Shown: positions 1 through 12,059 of the stretch, one piece after another | Position numbering within the stretch: the stretch's first letter is position 1 | Layout: each line of letters opens with the position of its first letter | Source of the DNA: Channallabes apus | Lineage: Eukaryota > Chordata > Actinopteri > Siluriformes > Clariidae | Reading direction: 5' to 3' | Assembly: GCA_030522415.1 (NCBI GenBank) | Contig: CM060113.1 | Span: 14,310,157-14,374,156, forward strand | Length of the DNA stretch: 64,000 nt | Notes under the pieces: generated by a model | What the model saw: only the letters and a program-made list of their open reading frames with translations | Told to the model about the DNA's origin: nothing | Databases searched by the model: none | Translations under genes and position numbers: made by a program

Positions 1-481
1 TAAGACTTAACACACTATAACTAAAATATTTACAAAACTGAAAGGTTGTCTTATGAATGATAAAAAATACAAACTAAATTAAAACAGATGGGCTATTGAA
101 CAGATCATAATATGTTTTATGTTTTCTGATTACAAATGATATATGGGTTGAATTTTAGAAAGGCTAAATGAAATAGCTAGTTTTTGGTCATGTCAGTCCA
201 GTAACTATACTATGTAAAAGTAATTATAATATGAATTAATTAAGGGCAGGACCTAACCTAATGTTAATAATTTACACCATGATAACATTAGTATTCGTGT
301 TTTTGTATATATTTTTAAATGTTCAAATGAACGTTTCAGAGTATATAATTTGTCGTGTCATCTGTGATTGAGACCCATGAGTTAAATTGAAATATTTTTT
401 ATAGGTAGTAAGCCAGGTTTTAGTAACCTTGGACAAATCACCATGTAAGCCCTCTCTCGCGCACGCGCTCTCACGCTATCT

Positions 482-511
482 CTCGCACTCACACACACAC
501 ACACACACACA
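482..511. repeat. (CA)n microsatellite
   Basis: About 12 CA units, next to a purine/pyrimidine-biased tract rich in CTCTCGC. The second E1 copy has a longer, interrupted GT tract at the matching place. Confidence 0.9.
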
Positions 512-973
512 AATAATACATGAAATCGCGTAAAACCAAATGAAACTAGGGTAAAAAATATGAGCAGTAAAATACAGTAGTATCCTGTAGGTGATTCCTG
601 TCCTGTGATAACAGGCACTAACACTCTAGAACTGTTTACTTCTGTTAGTTTTGTTTTCAAGTGTGAATGTTTATGGGGATTAAATCTGTCTCTGCTGCTG
701 CATCTATACACCGTTGTGATAAGTGATTTGTGCCCCATCAGATCTTTAATGTGGGACATTATGCTGGTTAAATTACTAAAGACACACTGATCCGTATGGA
801 CAGAGATTTGTTCCAGATATTATGCGCCATTAATCAATTTGTTATGCCAATTTGACTTTCAGCGAAAACATCAAAAATATAACGAAAACAAACCAAAGCA
901 GAAGTTACATTTTAAGCTTTACTTTCAAAGTAAAATTTGATTTGTCACATACACAGCGCGATATGCAGTAAAA

Positions 974-1059
974 TGCTTTAGGTGAGACTCGAACTCGGCA
1001 CTGCTTCACCTGGACTGCTTTATAAGTGTCACGCGCTAACCGATTGCGCCACGGGAGCC
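974..1059 (-). pseudogene. tRNA-Ile(UAU)-like pseudogene in E1
   Basis: Read on the minus strand this starts GGCTCCCGTGGCGCAATCGG and keeps the D arm with an A-box-like segment, an anticodon loop containing TAT, an intron-like insertion and a B-box-like TTCGAGTCTC. Vertebrate tRNA-Ile(UAU) genes carry an intron, which this arrangement matches. The part between anticodon arm and T arm is about ten bases shorter than I expect, and the 3' acceptor strand (TAAAGCA) pairs poorly with the 5' end, so a functional tRNA is unlikely. The same sequence sits in the second E1 copy. Confidence 0.65.
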
Positions 1060-2095
1060 ACACGGAATTTGCTCTTGTCAGAGGATCTTGCTCTCTCTCG
1101 TGCGCACACACACACATGAAATTGCGTAAAAACCAACGAAATATAAGCAGTAAAAAAAAAAAAAATCAGTAAAAATATATTAGAATAACAGGCGCTAACC
1201 CTCTGGAACTTTTTTACTATTGTTTCCAAGTGTTTATGGGGATTTAATCTGTCTCTGCTGCTTCATCCATTCACAGTTGTGATAAGTGATTAATGCCCCA
1301 TCAGATCTTTTGACGGGGGAGCATTATGCATGATTAAATGACTAAAGAAATACTGATCCATATGGGCAGATATTTATTCCAGGTTGCATGCGCCATTAAT
1401 TGGCTTTCTTATGCCACTTGTAGACTATCAGTGAAAAAAAAATCAGCGAAAACATCATCAAAAATATAACGAAAACAAACCCAAGCAGACGTTACATTTT
1501 GAGCTTTACTTTGCAGCAAAATATTATCTATCAGTATATTAAATGGAACGAGGTAAAATACACAGTAATATAAAATACTGTACATAGCCTGCGTTTTTAT
1601 TCCGTACCTACAATGATCGGTATAGACAAATTACAGCCGCTACTGTGTCTTTAAGGATCATTTCAGGATGTCTTAAAAATATTTCACTAACTAATTTTAT
1701 TAATTCATTATTAAATAATAAATAGCATAATCATCATGGGTTGTGTATTGAGTGATTTAACAAATCTGTTTTATTAATCGGTTTGTTGTTGTTGTTTTTT
1801 CATCTATTTATGAAACTATGTTGACAATACAAGAACTGTCTGTATATTAAAGATACGGTATTGGGCTTCCTGGACACTGCAGTTAACTGTGCCAGTCAAT
1901 GCTCCATCTGGCGGAATTATACGGCATTGCAACCATCTTTTTAGAAAGCGCATGGGGGCGTTTATGGGGCGGGGCATCGTTAACTGCGTCATCGCGGGGG
2001 ATCACATTCCATGCACGAAGCCTGCATTAACCCTTCATGGAACTTCCACGGAGCAGTCATGCTCAAGGCGGCTGTTTGACGTGGCTCCCACTGTA

Positions 2096-2960
2096 CAGTG
2101 CTTAGTACCCAAGGAGATATACTTGGCAGTAGCTTCCACGCTGCCAATTTCTCAGAAAGGGGCAAAGTTTTGGCGGCTTGGTTAAACAGGGGGGTAGGGG
2201 GGTGTTAGATGTTCGGCATCCTGAAACATGGCAGGAAAAAACGAAGAACTAACACTTTATTGGAGACTGCTGTTGCCTGAAACACCAGTGGTGGCGGAGC
2301 AAGAACACCGACCTCCTGGGGGTGTCAGGGAGACCACTTCATTCTTGAAAGGAATTCTGGGCACATGAACCTCAGGGCTTCTTTGTGAAGAAGACAATAT
2401 GTCAGTCTGACCCTTTTTGAGGCTGATAGTGAGGCGCATTGCACCCCAAAGGGGTGGCAGGCTCAAAAACACACTCCTTGTGTTTCACGCCTTGCAAGAG
2501 TCAGACCCGGTCGAGACCGGGTGGCCGACAGTCCTATAGCGCGATTGAGAGCGGACAGAGGGATTTCCCGATCCAACGAGGAAGTGAGTTTTTTTAATCG
2601 AAGCAGTAAAGATCGCACTCCGATATGGATTATCATACACGGAGGGACATCTTGTTTAAAACTCCGATATCGGTGAGGTAAACACTTCTTATTCTGCTGG
2701 TTTAAACACAAACACGCTAACAACAAGGTGAAGACAAATGATCTGAGGTTTGTCGCCTGCTCACTAGTATTTATAACCTGCAGCTGCGTCTAATCAGATG
2801 ACGTCACCTGTCCGAGGTTACTGTATATATAGCCAAAAATTTGGCGTGTTTGCACACATGCTTCACAACCGGCAATATGACAAAATGGTTCCCATAGCGT
2901 TTTCACGCAGCATCGAGAGAAGCCTTTGAAAGGGAACAGATAATTTGTTAAATAAGAGTT
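2096..2960 (-). repeat. Unassigned interspersed repeat, possibly DIRS-like
   Basis: On the minus strand, from 2960 downward, it begins with a GC-rich block containing GCTGCGTGAAAACGCTATGG, then a TATA-like ctatatatac, a GTGACGTCATCTGAT motif and a segment ending near an AATAAAG signal around 2255. The same order of motifs occurs on the plus strand at 13855-14230. Similar blocks are, as I remember, typical of fish DIRS1-like retrotransposons, but no reverse transcriptase or tyrosine recombinase is seen here, so the family is tentative. 2096-2230 shows no recognisable content. Confidence 0.35.
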
Positions 2961-3466
2961 GGGGTGTTTTTTTATTATTAAAATAATAATAATAAATTTA
3001 AAAATACAATTATATAATTTTAAAAATTAAATTATATATATTTTTTTCAAATACATGTATAGTCCCCTCCTTGAACCACCACCTTATCATGGTGGAGGGG
3101 TTTGCGTGTCCCAATGATCCTGGGAGCAATGTTGTTGGGGGCTTTATGCCCCTGGCAGGGTCACCCATGGCAATCTGGTCCTAGTTGAGGGAACAGGCAA
3201 AGAGTGGTTCAGAAGACCCTTGGAAAACGTTTTCCCTCGCCCGGACGTCGGTCACCGGGGCCTCCGTCTGGAACCAGGCCTGGAGGTGGGGCCCGATGGC
3301 GAGCACCTGGTGCTCGGGCCTGCACCCATGGGGAACGGCCGGGCACAGCCATGGGCTCACCACCTGTAGGAGGGGCCAAAGAGGTCGGGTGCAGTGTAAG
3401 CTGGACGGTGGCCGAAGACAGGGGCCTTGACGATCTGATCCTCGGCTGCGGAAGCTGGCTCTAGGG

Positions 3467-4200
3467 ACGTGGAATGTCACCTCTCTGGCGGGGAAGGAGC
3501 CTGAGCTAGTGCGTGAGGTTGAGAAGCTCTGGCTAGATATAGTTGGACTCACCTCGACGCACAGCTTGGACTCTGGAACCAGTCTCCTTGAGAGGGGCTG
3601 GTCTCTCTTCTACTCTGGAGTTGCCACCGGTGAGAGGCGACGAGCAGGTGTGGGCATACATATTGCCCCATGGCTCGGGCCTGTACATTGGGGTTCACCG
3701 CAGTGGACGAGAGAGGGTGGCCTTCCTCCACCTTCGGGTGGGGGGACGGATCCTTACTGTTGTTTGCGCTTATGCGCTGAACAGCAGTTTGGAGTATCCG
3801 CCCTTTTTGGGGTCTCTGGAGGGGGCGCAAGAGAACGTCCCTCCTGGGGACTCCATCGTTCTGTTGGGGGACTTCAATGCTCATGTGGGCAATGACAGTG
3901 AGACCTGGAAGGGGCGTGATTGGGATGAACGCCCCCCCCCCCCCCCCCGATCTGAACCAGAGCGGTGTTTTGTTATTGGACTTCTGTCCTCTTCACGGAT
4001 TGTCCATAATGAACACCATGTTCAGGCATAAGGGTGCCCATATGTGCACCTGGCACCAGGACACCCTAGGCCGCAGTTCGATGATCGACTTTGTGGTCGT
4101 GTCATCGGACTTGCGGCCACATGTCTTGGACACTCGGGTGAAGAGAGGGGCGGAGCTGTCAACTGATCACCACCTGGTGGTGAGTTGGCTTCGTTGGCGG
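3467..4200 (+). pseudogene. LINE endonuclease domain, frameshifted
   Basis: It starts with TWNVTSLAGKE, the usual N-terminal strand of LINE AP-endonucleases. It continues in a second frame through [13 protein letters not shown], the metal-binding DFN motif, at about 3862-3900, and in a third through STDHHLVVSW, the catalytic SDHH region, at about 4159-4188. Frame changes occur near 3600 and at a poly-C run at 3932-3950. The domain would nick target DNA to prime reverse transcription, but this copy cannot make an intact protein. Confidence 0.8.
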
Positions 4201-4289
4201 GGTAGGATGCCTGTCAGGCCTGGTAGACCCAAACGTATTGTGAGGGTCTGCTGGGAACGTCTGGCAGAGTCCCCTGTCAGGACGAGCTT

Positions 4290-5322
4290 CAACTACCACC
4301 CGAAGTTCCTCAAGGCTCTGGATGTATTAGGGCTTTCATGGTTGACATGTCTCTGCAACATTGCATGGACATCGGGGACAGTGCCTCTGGACTGGCAAAC
4401 CGGGGTGGTGGTCCCCCTCTTCAAGAAGGGGGACCGAAGAGTGTGTTCCAACTACAGAGGGATCACACTCCTCAGCCTCCCCAGGAATGTCTATTCAGGG
4501 GTCCTGGAAAGGAGGGTCCATCGGATAGTCGAACCTCGGATTCAGGAGGAGCAGTGTGGTTTTCATCCAGGTCGCGGAACAGTGGACCAGCTCTACACCC
4601 TTAGCAGGGTCCTGGAGGGGGCATGGGAGTTTGCCCAACCAGTCTACATGTGCTTTGTGGACTTGGAGAAAGCATTCGACCGTGTCCCTCGGGGAGTCCT
4701 GTGGGGGCTACTCCGGGAGTATGGGATATCGGATTCCCTGTTAAGGGCTGTCCGGTCCCTGTACAACTGGTGTCGGAGCTTGGTCCGCATTGCCGGTAGT
4801 AAGTCGGACCTGTTTCCGGTGAGAGTAGGACTCCGACAGGGCTGCCCTTTGTCACAGATCCTGTTCATAATTTTTATGGACAGGATTTCTAAGCGCAGCC
4901 AGGGCGTTGAGGGGTTACAGTTTGGTGGGCTCAGGATTGAGTCACTGCTTTTTGCAGATGACGTTGTTCTGTTGGCCTCATCATCCTGCGACCAACAGCT
5001 CTCACTGGATCGGTTCACAGCCGAGTGTGAAGCGGCTGGGATGAGAATCACCAAATCTGAGGCCATGGTCCTCAGCCGGAAAAGGGTGGAGTGCCCTCTC
5101 AGGGTTGGGAGTGAGATCCTGCCCCAAGTGGAGGAGTTTAAGTATCTTGGGATCTTGTTCACGAGTGAGGGTAAAATGGAACGGGAGATCGACAGGCGGA
5201 TCGGAGCAGCGTCTGCAGTGATGCGGGTTCTGTATCGGTACTCTGAAGAAGGAGCTGAGCCAAAAGGCAAAGCTCTCAATTTACCGGTCGATCTACGTTC
5301 CTACCCTCACCTATGGTCATGA
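4290..5322 (+). pseudogene. LINE reverse transcriptase domain
   Basis: The frame is open through the classical motifs: GVVVPLFKKGDRRVCSNYRG near 4405-4465, QCGFHPGRGTVDQL near 4552, FVDLEKAFDRVPRGVL near 4654, GLRQGCPLS near 4828 and the catalytic FADDVVLL at 4951-4974. It stops at 5320-5322 where the expected text TYGHELW is broken by a frameshift. Upstream, TSFNYHP runs directly into KFLKALD; related fish LINEs have some 200 further residues here, so this is an internal deletion. Confidence 0.85.
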
Positions 5323-5700
5323 GCTGTGGATAGTGACCGAAAGAATAAGATCGCGAAAAACAAGCGGCCAACTGAGTTTTCTCCGCAGGGTGTCTGGGCT
5401 CTCCCTTAGAGATAGGGTGAGAAGCTCAGTCATCCGGGAGGGGCTCAGAGTAGATCCGCTGCTGCTCCGCATCGAGAGGAGCCAGATGAGGTGGCTTGGG
5501 CACCTATTTAGGATGCCCCCTGGATGCCTCCCTTGTGAGGTGTTCCAGACACGCCCCACCAGAAAGAGACCCCGGGAAAGACCCAGGACATGCTGGAGGG
5601 ACTATGTCTCTCGGCTGGCCTGGGAACGCCTTGGGATCCCCCGGAAGAGCTGGAAGAAGTGGCCAGGGAGAGGGCACATCCCTGCTGAAGCTGCTGCCCC
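5323..5700 (+). pseudogene. LINE C-terminal domain after frameshift
   Basis: The downstream frame continues the LINE protein with SFLRRVSGLSLRDRVRSSVI, RWLGHLFRMP and RPRTCWRDYVSRLAWERLG, the basic tail seen after the reverse transcriptase in this LINE type. One base change in frame near 5320 separates it from the reverse transcriptase. It is followed by the 3' untranslated end and the GGAT tail. Confidence 0.75.
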
Positions 5701-5945
5701 TGTGACCCGACCTCGGATAAGCGGAAGAAAATGGATGGATGGATGGATGGATACATGTATAGTTTTATATTGCTTATTTATAATTAAAATCGTTTCATGT
5801 AATTTTTCATCGTAAACAATATTTATTTTGTCTAAACATTTTTGTATTACATGACAAACCCCTGCAAAATAAATGTGCCACAAAATAAACATTATATGAG
5901 AATTTGGATTACTGTCTTAATTTTTGTGTATTAATTTGTCACGTG

Positions 5946-8209
5946 CCTAGGGTTAATTGTCTTCTTCTTTGTCTTTCGGCTGTTCCCTTTCAGGGGTCGC
6001 CACAGTGAATCATCTGCCTCCATCTAACCCTATCCTCTGCATCCTCTTCTCTCACACCAACTAACTTCATGTCCTCTCTCACTGCATGAATAAATCTCCT
6101 CTTTGGTCTTCCTCTAGACCTCCTGCCTGGCAGTTCCAACCGCTGCATCCTTCTACCGATATATTCACCATCTCTCCTCTGAACATGTCTAAACCACCTC
6201 AATCTGGCCTCTCTGACTTTATCTCCAAAACATTTAACATGGGTTGTCCCTCTGATGAGGTCATTCTTGATCCTATCCATCCTTGTCACTCCCAAAGAGA
6301 ACCTCAACATCTCTGCTACTTCTAGCTCTGCATCCTGTCTTTTCTTCAGTGCCACTGTCTCTAAGCCGTAGAGCATCGCTGGTCTCACCACTCTCCTGTA
6401 CACTTTTCCCTTCATTCTCGCTGGTACTCTTTTATCGCACAACAGACCTAACACTTTTCTCCACCCATTCCAACCTGCCTGTACCCGCCTCTTCACCTCC
6501 TTTGAACACTCTTGACCGTTCCTCTTGGGTCCCTCTCATTCACACACATGTATTCCATCTTGCTCCGGTTAACCTTCATTCCTTTGTTTTCCAGAGCATA
6601 CCTCCACCTCTCCAAATTTTCCAAGCACAATGTCATCTGCAAACATCATAATCCATGGAGACTCCTGTCTTACCTCATCTGTCATCCTGTCCATCACCAG
6701 AGCAAACAAAAAGGGGCTTAGACCCGATCCTTGATGCAGACCCACTTTCACCTTGAACTCTTCTGTCACACCTACAGCACATCTTACCACTGTCTTAGCG
6801 CTCTCATACATGTCCTGTACCACTCTAACATACTTCTCTGCCACTCCAGACTTCCTCATACAACACCACAGCTCCTCTCTCAGCACCCTGCCGTACGCTT
6901 TCTCTAAATCTACAAAGACACAATGCAACTCTTTATTACCATCTCTGTACTTTTCCACCAGCATCCTCAAAGTAAATACTGTACTGCAACTGATGTAAAA
7001 TTTCTAGGCATAAAACCTTATTGCTGCTCACAAATGCTCACCTCTGCCCTTAACCTAGCTTCCACTAGTCTTTCCCACAGCTTCATTGTATGGCTCATTA
7101 GCTTTATACCTCTGTAATTGCCACAGCTTTGCACATCTCCCATGTTCTTAAAAATCGGCACCAATACACTTCTCCTCCATTCCTCTGGAATCCTCTCACT
7201 TTCCAAGATCTTGTTAAACAAACTAGTCAGAAACTCTACTGCCACCTCTCCTAAACACTTCTATACCTCCACAGGTATGTCATCAGGACCAACAGCCTTT
7301 CCACTCTTCATCCTCTTCAAAACCCTTCTCACATCACTTTTACTAATAATTGCTACTTCCTGCTCCACAACAGTCATGTATTCTACCCTTTGTTCTCTTT
7401 CGTTTTCCTCATTCATCAACTCCTCAAAATACTCCTTCCATCTTCCCATCACCCTCCTGGCATCTGTCAGTACATTTCCATCTCTATCTTTAATCACGCT
7501 AACCTGCTGCACATCCTTCCCATCTCTATCTCTCTGCCTTGCTAACCTGTACAGATCCACCTCTCCCTCCTTACTGTCCAGTCTAGCATACAAGTCCTCA
7601 TATGCTCTTCGTTTGGCCTTTGCCACCTCTACCTTCACCTTACGCTGCATCTCCCTGTACTCCTGTCTACTCTCTTCAGTCCTCTCAGTGTGCCACTTCT
7701 TCTTAGCTTGTCTCTTTCCCTGTATACACTCCTGGACTTCCTCATTCCACCACCAAGTCTCCTTGTCCACTTTTCCCTTACCTGATGATACACCAAGTAC
7801 CCTCCTACCTGTCTCCCTGATCACATTGGCTGTAGTTGTCCAGTCAACTGAAAGCACCTCCTTACCACCCATAGCCTGTCTCAACTCCTCCCTGAAGACT
7901 ACACAACATTCTTCCTTTCTCAGCTTCGACCACTTTGTCCTCTACTCTGCCTTTGTCCTCTTTACCTTACTCACCACCAGGGTTATTTTACACACCACCA
8001 TTCTGTTTTGTCTGGCTTCACTCTCCCCGTCCAACACTTTGCAGAATACAACGTCAACCCAAGATGTAGTCCACCTGAGTGCTTCTGCCTCGACTCTTAT
8101 ATGTCACCCTATGTTCCTGCCACTTCTGGAAGAAATTATTTACGACTGCCATTTCCATCCACCACCATCTGTCTTTCTACATTCCTGTCCTGAAGGCCTA
8201 GAGTTAATT
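5946..8209 (-). mobile_element. RTE-type LINE, 5'-truncated and decayed
   Basis: The element lies on the minus strand between near-identical 13-bp direct repeats, CCTAGGGTTAATT (5946-5958) and CCTAGAGTTAATT (8197-8209). The 3' end is short and lacks a long poly-A, as usual in RTE elements. The coding text matches the RTE/BovB type, for example YRGIKLMSHTMKLWERLVEA. The endonuclease is mostly absent, so the copy was truncated at its 5' end on insertion, which is normal for target-primed reverse transcription. Confidence 0.85.
5990..7884 (-). pseudogene. RTE reverse transcriptase pseudogene
   Basis: Four consecutive open pieces (7884-7261, 7245-7018, 6970-6569, 6496-5990) encode the linker, the N-terminal reverse transcriptase (KSGKAVGPDDIP, SVLVPIFKNMGDVQSCGNYR), the palm (FVDLEKAYGRV, then FADDIVL at about 6622-6643) and the C-terminal thumb (AMLYGLETVALKKRQ, RLRWFRHVQRRDGEYI). 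The text expected between FADDIVL and the thumb, including the usual FKYLGS-type segment, is largely missing. Stops and frame changes between pieces show it is dead. The long plus-strand frame opposite is a shadow. Confidence 0.85.
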
Positions 8210-8269
8210 ATAATAGTAATAATATATTTGTTAATACAAATATAATATATTTGATATTATTAATATGAA

Positions 8270-8617
8270 GACGGCACGGTGGTGTAGTGGTTAGCACTGT
8301 CGCCTTGCACCTCCAGGGTCCGGGTTCGATTCCCGTCTCTGTGTGCATGGAGTTTGCATGTTCTCCCTGTGCTTAGTGGGTTTCCTTCGGGTACTCCGGT
8401 TTCCTCCCACAGTCCAAAGACATGCAGATTAGGCTAATTGGCGTTCCCAAATTGACCATAGTGTGTGAATGAGTGTGTGTGTGGGCTCTGCGATGGATTG
8501 GCACGCTGTCCAGGGTGTACCCTGCCTCGTGCCCTGAGTCTCCTGGGATAGGCTCCAGGTCCCCGCGACCCTAATACAGGATAAAGCGGTATAGAAGATG
8601 AATGAATGAATGAATAA
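8270..8617 (+). mobile_element. tRNA-derived SINE, V-SINE/DANA-like
   Basis: The head carries Pol III A-box-like TGGTGTAGTGGTTAGCACT and B-box GGTTCGATTCC. The conserved core GGAGTTTGCATGTTCTCC and the AGTCCAAAGACATGCAG segment follow, and the end is a (GAAT)n tail. Direct repeats TAATATGAA at 8261-8269 and 8618-8626 flank it. It is full length; the tail is typical of SINEs mobilised by an L2-like LINE (known for V-SINEs, inferred here). Confidence 0.85.
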
Positions 8618-8626
8618 TAATATGAA

Positions 8627-9435
8627 TTTTTGATTGTGATGTCCTAATATATTTGAAAGAGATTTTTTGGGGGTGCAATCCATGGCAGGGGGGAATTTAA
8701 CGCCTAACACCAACTTTACTGTGGTTCACCTCCATTGCTCAAATTTCCTCCTCTTGGTCGGCGACTGCGAGTGGCGCCACTCCCCATACAATCCCGCCCC
8801 ACAGTATAGATCCACCCCTGATGCTGATTGACAGGTCTCCGTGTAACGTGTTGGAAATGCAGTTTCAAATGGATTAGCGATTGCGTTTAAATTTTGATTG
8901 GCTTGAAGCGCGATGTAGAGAAAGTGAAAAAGCAAACATGGCAATTGATTTTGCTGTTTAAATATGCTAAACTGCTAAAGTATTTTTGTACTTGTTAATT
9001 TTAGGTCAACACCAGGGATTTTGATGGGTAGTGGTGCAATTGGAATGAAATGTATTATCAGAATCAGGATCACTTCTGGGCCAAGTATATAAACGCACAC
9101 AAGGAATTTGCTTCTGTCTGGTGGTGACTCTTTAAAAATACAAACAAAAATCTAGACAACGTACATATCATTTACAGACAATATGCAATGGAAAATGCAC
9201 AACATGTTCTGATAATAATATTAAAAAAGCTCAACATTGCGTAGGTTCCTCTTGATCCCCCAGGACAGCTTTGTCCAGTCAGGGGAATGACACCACAATA
9301 CCTCTGTGGCTGTGCTCTGGAGTCTGGCACTGCAAAGTTAACGGCAGATCTATTCGGTGCTGTGGGTTGCAGTTGGATGGACCTCCATGGATTAGGGTTG
9401 AGATATAAATAAAAGCTCGATCGGGTTGAGATCTG
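8627..9435. other. Unassigned spacer
   Basis: No coding region is convincing. 8700-8945 is more GC-rich and contains a 72-codon minus-strand frame that resembles nothing I know. 9180-9330 looks like decayed repeat. Confidence 0.5.
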
Positions 9436-9667
9436 GGACGTTTGGAGTTAAGCCTTTATTTGTCACATATACATTACAGCACAGTGAAATTCCTTCTTCG
9501 CATATCCCAGCGTAACTGGGTCAGCCATGACACAGCGCCCCTGGAGCAGATAGGATTAAGTGCCTTGCTCAAGGGCCCAACAGTGGCAACCTCGTGGAGC
9601 TGGGGATTGAACCGCCGATCTTCCGGTCGGTAACTCAGTGCCTTAGCCCTCTGAGCCACCACTGCCC
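9436..9667 (-). mobile_element. tRNA-derived SINE (second type)
   Basis: On the minus strand it begins GGGGCAGTGGTGGCTCAG (A box), then B-box-like GGTTCAATCCC, the block GTTGCCACTGTTGGGC and the 3' part ATTTCACTGTGCTGTAATG ending in AATAAAGGC. The CCACTGTTGGGCCCTTGAGC block is shared with the SINEs at 12338 and 59621, so they form one group with different 3' ends. Confidence 0.75.
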
Positions 9668-12059
9668 CACAACCCTCTGCCTGCTAAGCCCCTTATGTGG
9701 CAGACTGTGATCCACTGAGTTTTCTGATAGCTTTTTATCATGGCCAGCATTGGCTTTTCTGTGTAATCTGACCAGAAGAGTTAGTCTTTCATCCCCACAG
9801 GCATAGGTGAGCCATGGTTAGCCATGATCCTGTCATTAGTTTTTTGGCATGCAGTTGATAATCTATGTTATTCAGTTCACCTGCCAGTTGTGTTAGAATT
9901 GTTACCAATTGGTAAACAAAAAACATCAACAATATACATGAAGTATGAAAGTGCATGGTAGTAGAAACATCAATAACATGCATCACATATAAAGTTATTG
10001 TGTAATGTATGACTGTTTGTACAATATGCAATATACAGTACAAAAAGCATGACAATAATGTACGTCATCTATGTCAATTGAGTGATATACAGTATGACTG
10101 TTCGTACAATGCAGTATTTGTAGAGGTGAAGGAGGATGTAATGAGTTTGTGAAAAGCATGTTGATGTTTCTACAGCAGGGGATGGTATGAGGAAAGAAAC
10201 TCCTCCTGTGTCTGGAGGTTTTAGTATACAGGGCAGCATACCACCTGACAATAGAGAAGAGAATTATACTGTGTCTAAGAGTGCACTTTTATTCATATAA
10301 CCTTTTTTGTCCTCTGTCGCAATCTGGCGCATATCGTTAAGATGGGCCTTAATTGATGAATCTATTTCCAGCATTTTTGTGTTGAAATGTGTCTCCACAG
10401 TGTAAACGTGACAGGTCCATCTTTGGCCAGGAGCCATTGTTATACATATAACTGTGAATGCTTAATATGCAAGCTGCGCTTTGTTAATGTCAATAGCATC
10501 CCTCTGAGGAACAGGAAAAATATGGCTGGAGTTCATTACCATGTCAGCAGGAATGCAATCAATTTTAAGCAAATGTTAATAGCTCTGCCTATAATATTAT
10601 TTAAAAAAAACAGATAAATAGATTGTTTCATGATTGTTTGATGTGATTGTTTTTTTTTCGCATTCATATGTATAACTTGCTTTGTGCATAAAAAAAAGAG
10701 TAATCTTTATATGCATTTAGTGTGTAATTTTTTTGTTATTTGAAAATAGATAAAACATGTTCTAGACACTGATTGTGTATCAATACTGCATATAATGTCT
10801 AACATTTACATTTACTATATGATGTATATCAACAGATAAAATAAAAGAATTGATTACACAGAGGAAAAAAGAAAATGAGGAAATAAGAAGCTTTTGGAAT
10901 GCTAGAAGCAATAATTGTTTGTTTAGAATTGGGTCAAGACATAACTGACTGGAGGAATTTTGGAAGAAAGCCAAAATATAATCCATGCCATTAATTATCC
11001 AGGCCATATGGTCAGCAGTGTTGAAATACCAGTTCCATTTAGTCTCCTTGGGAGATGATGGAATGCCTGCTGACATTTACACTAGGATCTCAAATCAGAC
11101 TTTGACCATCATTGTTTCAATTATCTTGTCTCTGTAAAACATTTTTTTTTATTTGGAAAATGAAGCATTTCATAAACAATTGTTAATCCTTTAGGAATAA
11201 ATTTAATTATGTAGCACAGAAGTGTCAAAGCACGACAGAGATTTGTCTTCTTTCTCATCTAATGCATCAAATTTTGTCCATGAAGGCCTCTGTAATTAGC
11301 TGATCAGGTGAATCAGGTGTGTTAAATGAAGCAGGGTACTAACCTCTGCAGTGCTAACATTTCTCCTGGAGCATAACAATCTGCATTTTTCCATTAAAAA
11401 AGGCCAGTCTAAGGTTAAGGATATCACAGGGAAATTGTCAAAGAATATGGCAGAGGCGAGATATGCTGAGATGAGAGAGGTCTGAAAGTCGGTTCTCCTT
11501 GCACCTTTGCATGAGAATGAGACAAATGGAAATAGGAGATCAGTAGTTATCAAAATTCTGACCACACAGGCCTCGGATTATTAAAGTGCCAGTCTTCAAT
11601 ACTCTTCAAAATTACAAATAAAAATCAAAGAGACAGGTTCTTTGGGGGAAAAAAGTCTCCCTGCAGAACAACTCACAAAATATCAGTGTTAGGCCTGAGA
11701 CATTGCATAAACATTCACTTCAAGAGGCATTTTGGTGGTCATTACTCACAACTAGTCACCCTAACAGTTAGCAATTTAAGATAACAATGTTCTAATATAT
11801 AGCTGTAACTTATGCAGGAGACATGCCCAGTTTTGTCCCCACCACAGTTTGAAAGTGTAATGCATTAAAAATATTTTATATGTCTTGCCAGAGACCGATT
11901 TGTATTTCCTTCTAAAAATAAATATGGCCGATACACATACTGTGTTTATGACACAGCTCCTCCCATACCCCGGTCAACGTGCAAGTTCACGGCCAACGAC
12001 AGGAGGCAGGGGACACCGTAATAATATAATTATATATATATTATATAATATAATAACTC
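9668..12059. other. Spacer without recognisable genes
   Basis: AT-rich sequence. 9850-10260 contains repeated short words around GACTGTTYGTACAAT, twice about 80 bases apart, suggesting a small duplication. A minus-strand frame at 10780-11076 (98 codons) contains KETKWNWYFNTADHMAW, which I cannot place. 11285-11330 resembles a piece of a common fish repeat. Nothing else is supported. Confidence 0.5.

Larger units (their letters stand above)
1..2093 (-). mobile_element. E1 element, partial copy (large TA-flanked TIR element)
   Basis: The segment is the reverse complement of 17498 to about 19627, with high similarity throughout by eye. It ends at 2093 in the same inverted-repeat terminus (CGTGGCTCCCACTG), followed by TA at 2094-2095. 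The other end lies outside the window. No transposase is visible. It contains a tRNA-Ile-like sequence, two related modules of roughly 450 bp and CA tracts. A reading frame of about 70 codons just inside the terminus is shared with the second copy but resembles nothing I know. The TA flank and CAG terminus suggest mobilisation by a Tc1/mariner-type transposase; this is inference. Confidence 0.75.
3051..5762 (+). mobile_element. Non-LTR retrotransposon (LINE), internally deleted, with 12-bp target duplication
   Basis: Both sides carry the direct repeat ATACATGTATAG (3051-3062 and 5751-5762). The 5' end has a hairpin-forming CCACCTTATCATGGTGG and the 3' end a (GGAT)n tail at 5733-5750, so both natural ends appear present. 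The inside encodes an apurinic-type endonuclease and a reverse transcriptase in three frames. About 200 residues expected between the two domains are missing near 4302. The clade is not certain; it is not the RTE type found next door. Confidence 0.85.

Noticed and set aside
1889..2185. Frame of about 70 codons shared by both E1 copies (also 17493-17702, minus)
   Set aside because: Both copies are recent and nearly identical, so an open frame is expected to persist; no ATG context or known domain supports it.
4644..5279. Minus-strand frame of 211 codons
   Set aside because: It lies opposite the LINE reverse transcriptase and has no family motif.
7118..8245. Long plus-strand frame of 375 codons
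   Set aside because: It is antisense to the RTE reverse transcriptase; its Ser/Leu/Thr-rich text is a shadow of the minus-strand coding sequence.
8280..8350. tRNA-like heads of the SINEs (also 9600-9665, 12460-12535, 59730-59805, 60125-60200)
   Set aside because: They are SINE promoters joined to SINE bodies and do not fold as complete tRNAs.
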